Source of the DNA: Cyanobacteria bacterium UBA9971
GTDB lineage: Bacteria; Cyanobacteriota; Vampirovibrionia; Gastranaerophilales; UBA9971
Assembly (NCBI GenBank): GCA_003499955.1
Contig: DNRP01000072.1
Location: 1 to 8,465, forward strand
Reading direction: 5' to 3'
DNA length: 8,465 nucleotides
The notes below the pieces were generated by a model. The model was not told the origin of the DNA, searched no databases, and saw only the letters and a list, made by a program, of their open reading frames with translations. Below are positions 7,237 through 8,465 of the stretch, in pieces; the first letter of the stretch is position 1, and every line of letters starts with the position of its first letter. A program made the position numbers and the translations under genes.

Positions 7237-7405
7237 ATTTTTCTCCTAATTTTTGTATTTAACCTCAACCACTTAATTTTTTCCTGAATTAAAAAGAAAA
7301 AACAATTTTCACGACGAAAATTTATGATTTAAAGTAGATTAAATACACTTAAATAACTCTACAGTAAGAATTTACCATGAAAATATATAAGTTCAACACT
7401 TGTTA

Positions 7406-7415
7406 CTTACTTATT
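7406..7415. repeat. Left copy of 10-bp target-site duplication
   Basis: CTTACTTATT abuts the left terminal inverted repeat of the MITE-like element exactly and recurs without mismatch directly after the right one (7609-7618). An exact direct repeat in these positions is the footprint of transposition. Confidence 0.85.
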
Positions 7416-7608
7416 CAGGGCAAGTTCATCAAAAATTTTATAATCGTGCAAAACCTTGCTAAATGTAGAATTTGTCATTGCGAGCGAAGCGAAGCAATCC
7501 AAAAATTATCTTCAATTTTTCTTGGATTGCTTCGTCACAAAGCTCCTCGCAATGACAGTTTTGACGTTAAATATTAATTGATAAATTATTTTTGATGAAC
7601 TTGCCCTG
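7416..7608. mobile_element. MITE-like non-coding element, 193 bp
   Basis: The element is bounded by perfect 21-bp inverted repeats at 7416-7436 (starting CAGGGCAAGTTCATC) and 7588-7608. Both ends are flanked directly by the same 10-bp word (CTTACTTATT). It encodes no transposase, so it would have to be mobilised in trans by a full-length insertion sequence with the same ends. I cannot name the parent family. It sits in the 468-bp gap between rpsB and the HEPN gene. A second palindromic repeat (7473-7557) lies inside it. A 66-aa open frame crossing the element (7377-7577) has no ribosome site and follows the repeats, so it is not called as a gene. Sequence either side of the element (7237-7405 and 7619-7704) holds the rpsB leader and the HEPN promoter region. 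Confidence 0.85.
7473..7557. repeat. Nested palindromic repeat (TGTCATTGCGAG type)
   Basis: TGTCATTGCGAG (7473-7484) and CTCGCAATGACA (7546-7557) are perfect inverted ends. CGAAGCAATCCAA (7490-7502) and TTGGATTGCTTCG (7522-7534) form a second perfect 13-bp arm pair, giving a long hairpin with an asymmetric internal loop. This is a widespread bacterial repeat type, whose read-through produces spurious CHCERSEAI-like peptides. It is related in design (TGTCAT...TGACA ends) to the repeat at 2174-2277. No target duplication of its own is apparent. Confidence 0.88.
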
Positions 7609-7618
7609 CTTACTTATT
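7609..7618. repeat. Right copy of 10-bp target-site duplication
   Basis: CTTACTTATT directly follows the right terminal inverted repeat and is identical to 7406-7415. Confidence 0.85.
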
Positions 7619-7635
7619 ATAAATTTTTGCTAAGT

Positions 7636-7664
7636 TTTTCATCTTTAATATAAAATCGTATAAT
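7636..7664 (+). promoter_or_regulatory. Candidate sigma-70-type promoter for the HEPN/MNT pair
   Basis: TTTTCA (7636-7641, four of six bases of the -35 consensus) is followed after 17 bp by a perfect TATAAT (7659-7664). A second TATAAT overlaps at 7664-7669. It lies about 40 nt before the HEPN start and just outside the MITE, so the pair probably has its own promoter. The region is very AT-rich, so chance matches are possible. Confidence 0.5.
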
Positions 7665-7704
7665 ATAATTAAGAATAATTAATCAAAAAAGGCTTATATT
7701 TATT

Positions 7705-8094
7705 TTGAGCGAAAAAGACATAAAAATATGGATTGAAATAGCCGAAGAAGATTTAGAAACAGCTATTTGTTGTTTTAATGATAAAAAATTAATATGGTCC
7801 GTTGTTATGTGTCAACAAGCGATGGAAAAAATTATAAAAGCTCTTTATGTTAAAAATACGGGGCAAGTTCCTGAAAAAACACATAATCTTGTTAAATTAG
7901 CTCAAAATACAAATATCGTAGATTATTTTAATGAAGAAATAATAGTTTTATTTAATAAGCTATTATTGTATTATTTAGGCTCAAGATATCCTGATAAAAG
8001 AATGAAGTTGCAAAAAGAATGTTCCTATATTTTTGTTGAAGATATTATCAATAAAACAAAAGAGGTTTTTCAATGGGTAAAAGAGAAGTTATAA
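7705..8094 (+). CDS. HEPN-domain protein of a HEPN/MNT pair
   Basis: The 129-aa all-helical HEPN protein pairs with the nucleotidyltransferase encoded next. HEPN/MNT pairs are regarded as toxin-antitoxin or defence-type modules. Family features are the N-terminal WIEIAEEDLETA helix, MCQQAMEKIIKALYV (36-50), the THNLVKLA turn (59-66) and SRYPD (93-97). The R-x4-6-H ribonuclease motif of HepT-type toxins is not seen: after Arg94 and Arg99 no His follows, and the only His is His60. Ribonuclease activity is therefore doubtful, and this may belong to the YPD-type HEPN subgroup. The start is TTG at 7705: the nearby ATG at 7728 is out of frame and the next in-frame ATG would remove the first helix. 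A weak AAAAAGG lies 12 nt upstream. The gene overlaps the next by 22 nt, indicating co-translation. Confidence 0.8.
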   Translation: MSEKDIKIWIEIAEEDLETAICCFNDKKLIWSVVMCQQAMEKIIKALYVKNTGQVPEKTHNLVKLAQNTNIVDYFNEEIIVLFNKLLLYYLGSRYPDKRMKLQKECSYIFVEDIINKTKEVFQWVKEKL

Positions 8095-8396
8095 AAAAAA
8101 TAAAAGAATTTATTAATCTAATAAAAATTAATAATATCAAAGTGGAAAAAGTTTATTTATTTGGTTCTTATGCTGTCAATAGAGCAAAAGAATCGAGTGA
8201 TATTGATGTAGCAGTTATTTCACCTGATTTTGGAATAAATTATACCGAAGAATCATTATTTTTGATGAAGATTGCGCAAAAAATTGATCTGCAAATTTCT
8301 CCTGAACCATATTCATTGAAAGAATATCAAGCAGCTTCTCAGGGAGAATTTCTTTGGCAGGAAATTATTAATAAAGGACAATTAATCAAGGTTTAA
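8073..8396 (+). CDS. MNT-type minimal nucleotidyltransferase
   Basis: The 107-aa protein of the DNA-polymerase-beta superfamily is the partner of the preceding HEPN protein. FGSYA (30-34) followed by DIDVAV (43-48) gives the intact GS-x10-D-x-D nucleotide/metal motif (Gly31-Ser32, Asp43, Asp45). Asp72 in KIDLQISP is the likely third carboxylate. In characterised HepT/MntA pairs such enzymes neutralise the HEPN toxin by adding AMP to a tyrosine; whether that holds here is inference, because this HEPN lacks the usual target motif. AGAGG (8061-8065) lies 7 nt before the ATG, inside the HEPN gene. Confidence 0.85.
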   Translation: MGKREVIKKIKEFINLIKINNIKVEKVYLFGSYAVNRAKESSDIDVAVISPDFGINYTEESLFLMKIAQKIDLQISPEPYSLKEYQAASQGEFLWQEIINKGQLIKV

Positions 8397-8400
8397 GAAT

Positions 8401-8465
8401 ATGTATAAATACGGAGTGAGACTCTTAAAAAACAGGTTATATCCTGTCAAGATGCCAAAAAACTG
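8401..8465 (+). CDS. Possible start of a further gene, cut by the window edge
   Basis: An ATG 4 nt after the MNT stop opens a frame that stays open to the window edge (21 complete codons, beginning MYKYGVRLLKN). The fragment is too short to recognise and no clear ribosome site precedes it. The close spacing suits a third gene of the HEPN/MNT transcript, but chance openness is quite possible. Confidence 0.3.
   Translation, partial: MYKYGVRLLKNRLYPVKMPKN

Noticed and set aside
7306..7320. TTTTC-ACGAC-GAAAA symmetry upstream of rpsB as an operator or S2 leader element
   Set aside because: Only five pairing bases on each side, mostly A/T; too weak to call in this composition.
7377..7577. 66-aa ORF containing a CHCERSEAIQ peptide
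   Set aside because: The frame is created by reading through the MITE end and the nested palindromic repeat. There is no ribosome site and this peptide type is a known by-product of such repeats.
8254..8269. Partial match (ATTATTTTTGATGAA) to the right end of the MITE inside the MNT gene
   Set aside because: It lies in conserved coding sequence (SLFLMK) and the match stops before the distinctive CTTGCCCTG part, so chance in AT-rich DNA is sufficient.

Overview
The window is low-GC bacterial chromosome with compact genes, clear AGGAG-type ribosome sites on the translation genes, and several short palindromic repeats. The short EF-Ts (217 aa) and the S2 N-terminus look cyanobacterial-like. Together with the AT-rich base composition they would fit a non-photosynthetic relative of Cyanobacteria (Vampirovibrionia/Gastranaerophilales type). 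This is an inference from resemblance; no marker in the window settles it.

Left part (1-3510, + strand): a MtnX-like HAD phosphatase overlaps a class III PLP aminotransferase by 26 nt, so the two are probably translationally coupled. A 104-bp palindromic repeat then separates them from an Est30-like alpha/beta hydrolase whose nucleophile position is Cys instead of Ser, followed 4 nt later by a small membrane protein. The phosphatase gene carries a GC-rich, hairpin-forming segment inserted in frame.

Middle (3507-5700): a DUF4013-like membrane protein on the minus strand has its stop codon interlocked with that of the small membrane protein. Diverging from it is a two-domain enzyme, an acylneuraminate-type cytidylyltransferase fused to a complete RraA/HMG-aldolase-like domain. 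A 13-bp perfect hairpin lies between this gene and the convergent tsf.

Right part (5708-8465): rpsB and tsf form the usual minus-strand pair. Upstream of rpsB lies a 193-bp non-coding element with 21-bp perfect terminal inverted repeats and an exact 10-bp flanking direct repeat, a textbook MITE structure, with a second palindromic repeat nested inside. Beyond it is a HEPN/MNT gene pair with its own candidate promoter, then the possible beginning of another gene at the window edge.

The metabolic genes do not assemble into one pathway I can name. The strongest unexplained signals are the MITE with its nested palindrome, the in-frame palindromic insertion in the phosphatase, the Cys-for-Ser hydrolase, and the cytidylyltransferase-RraA fusion.
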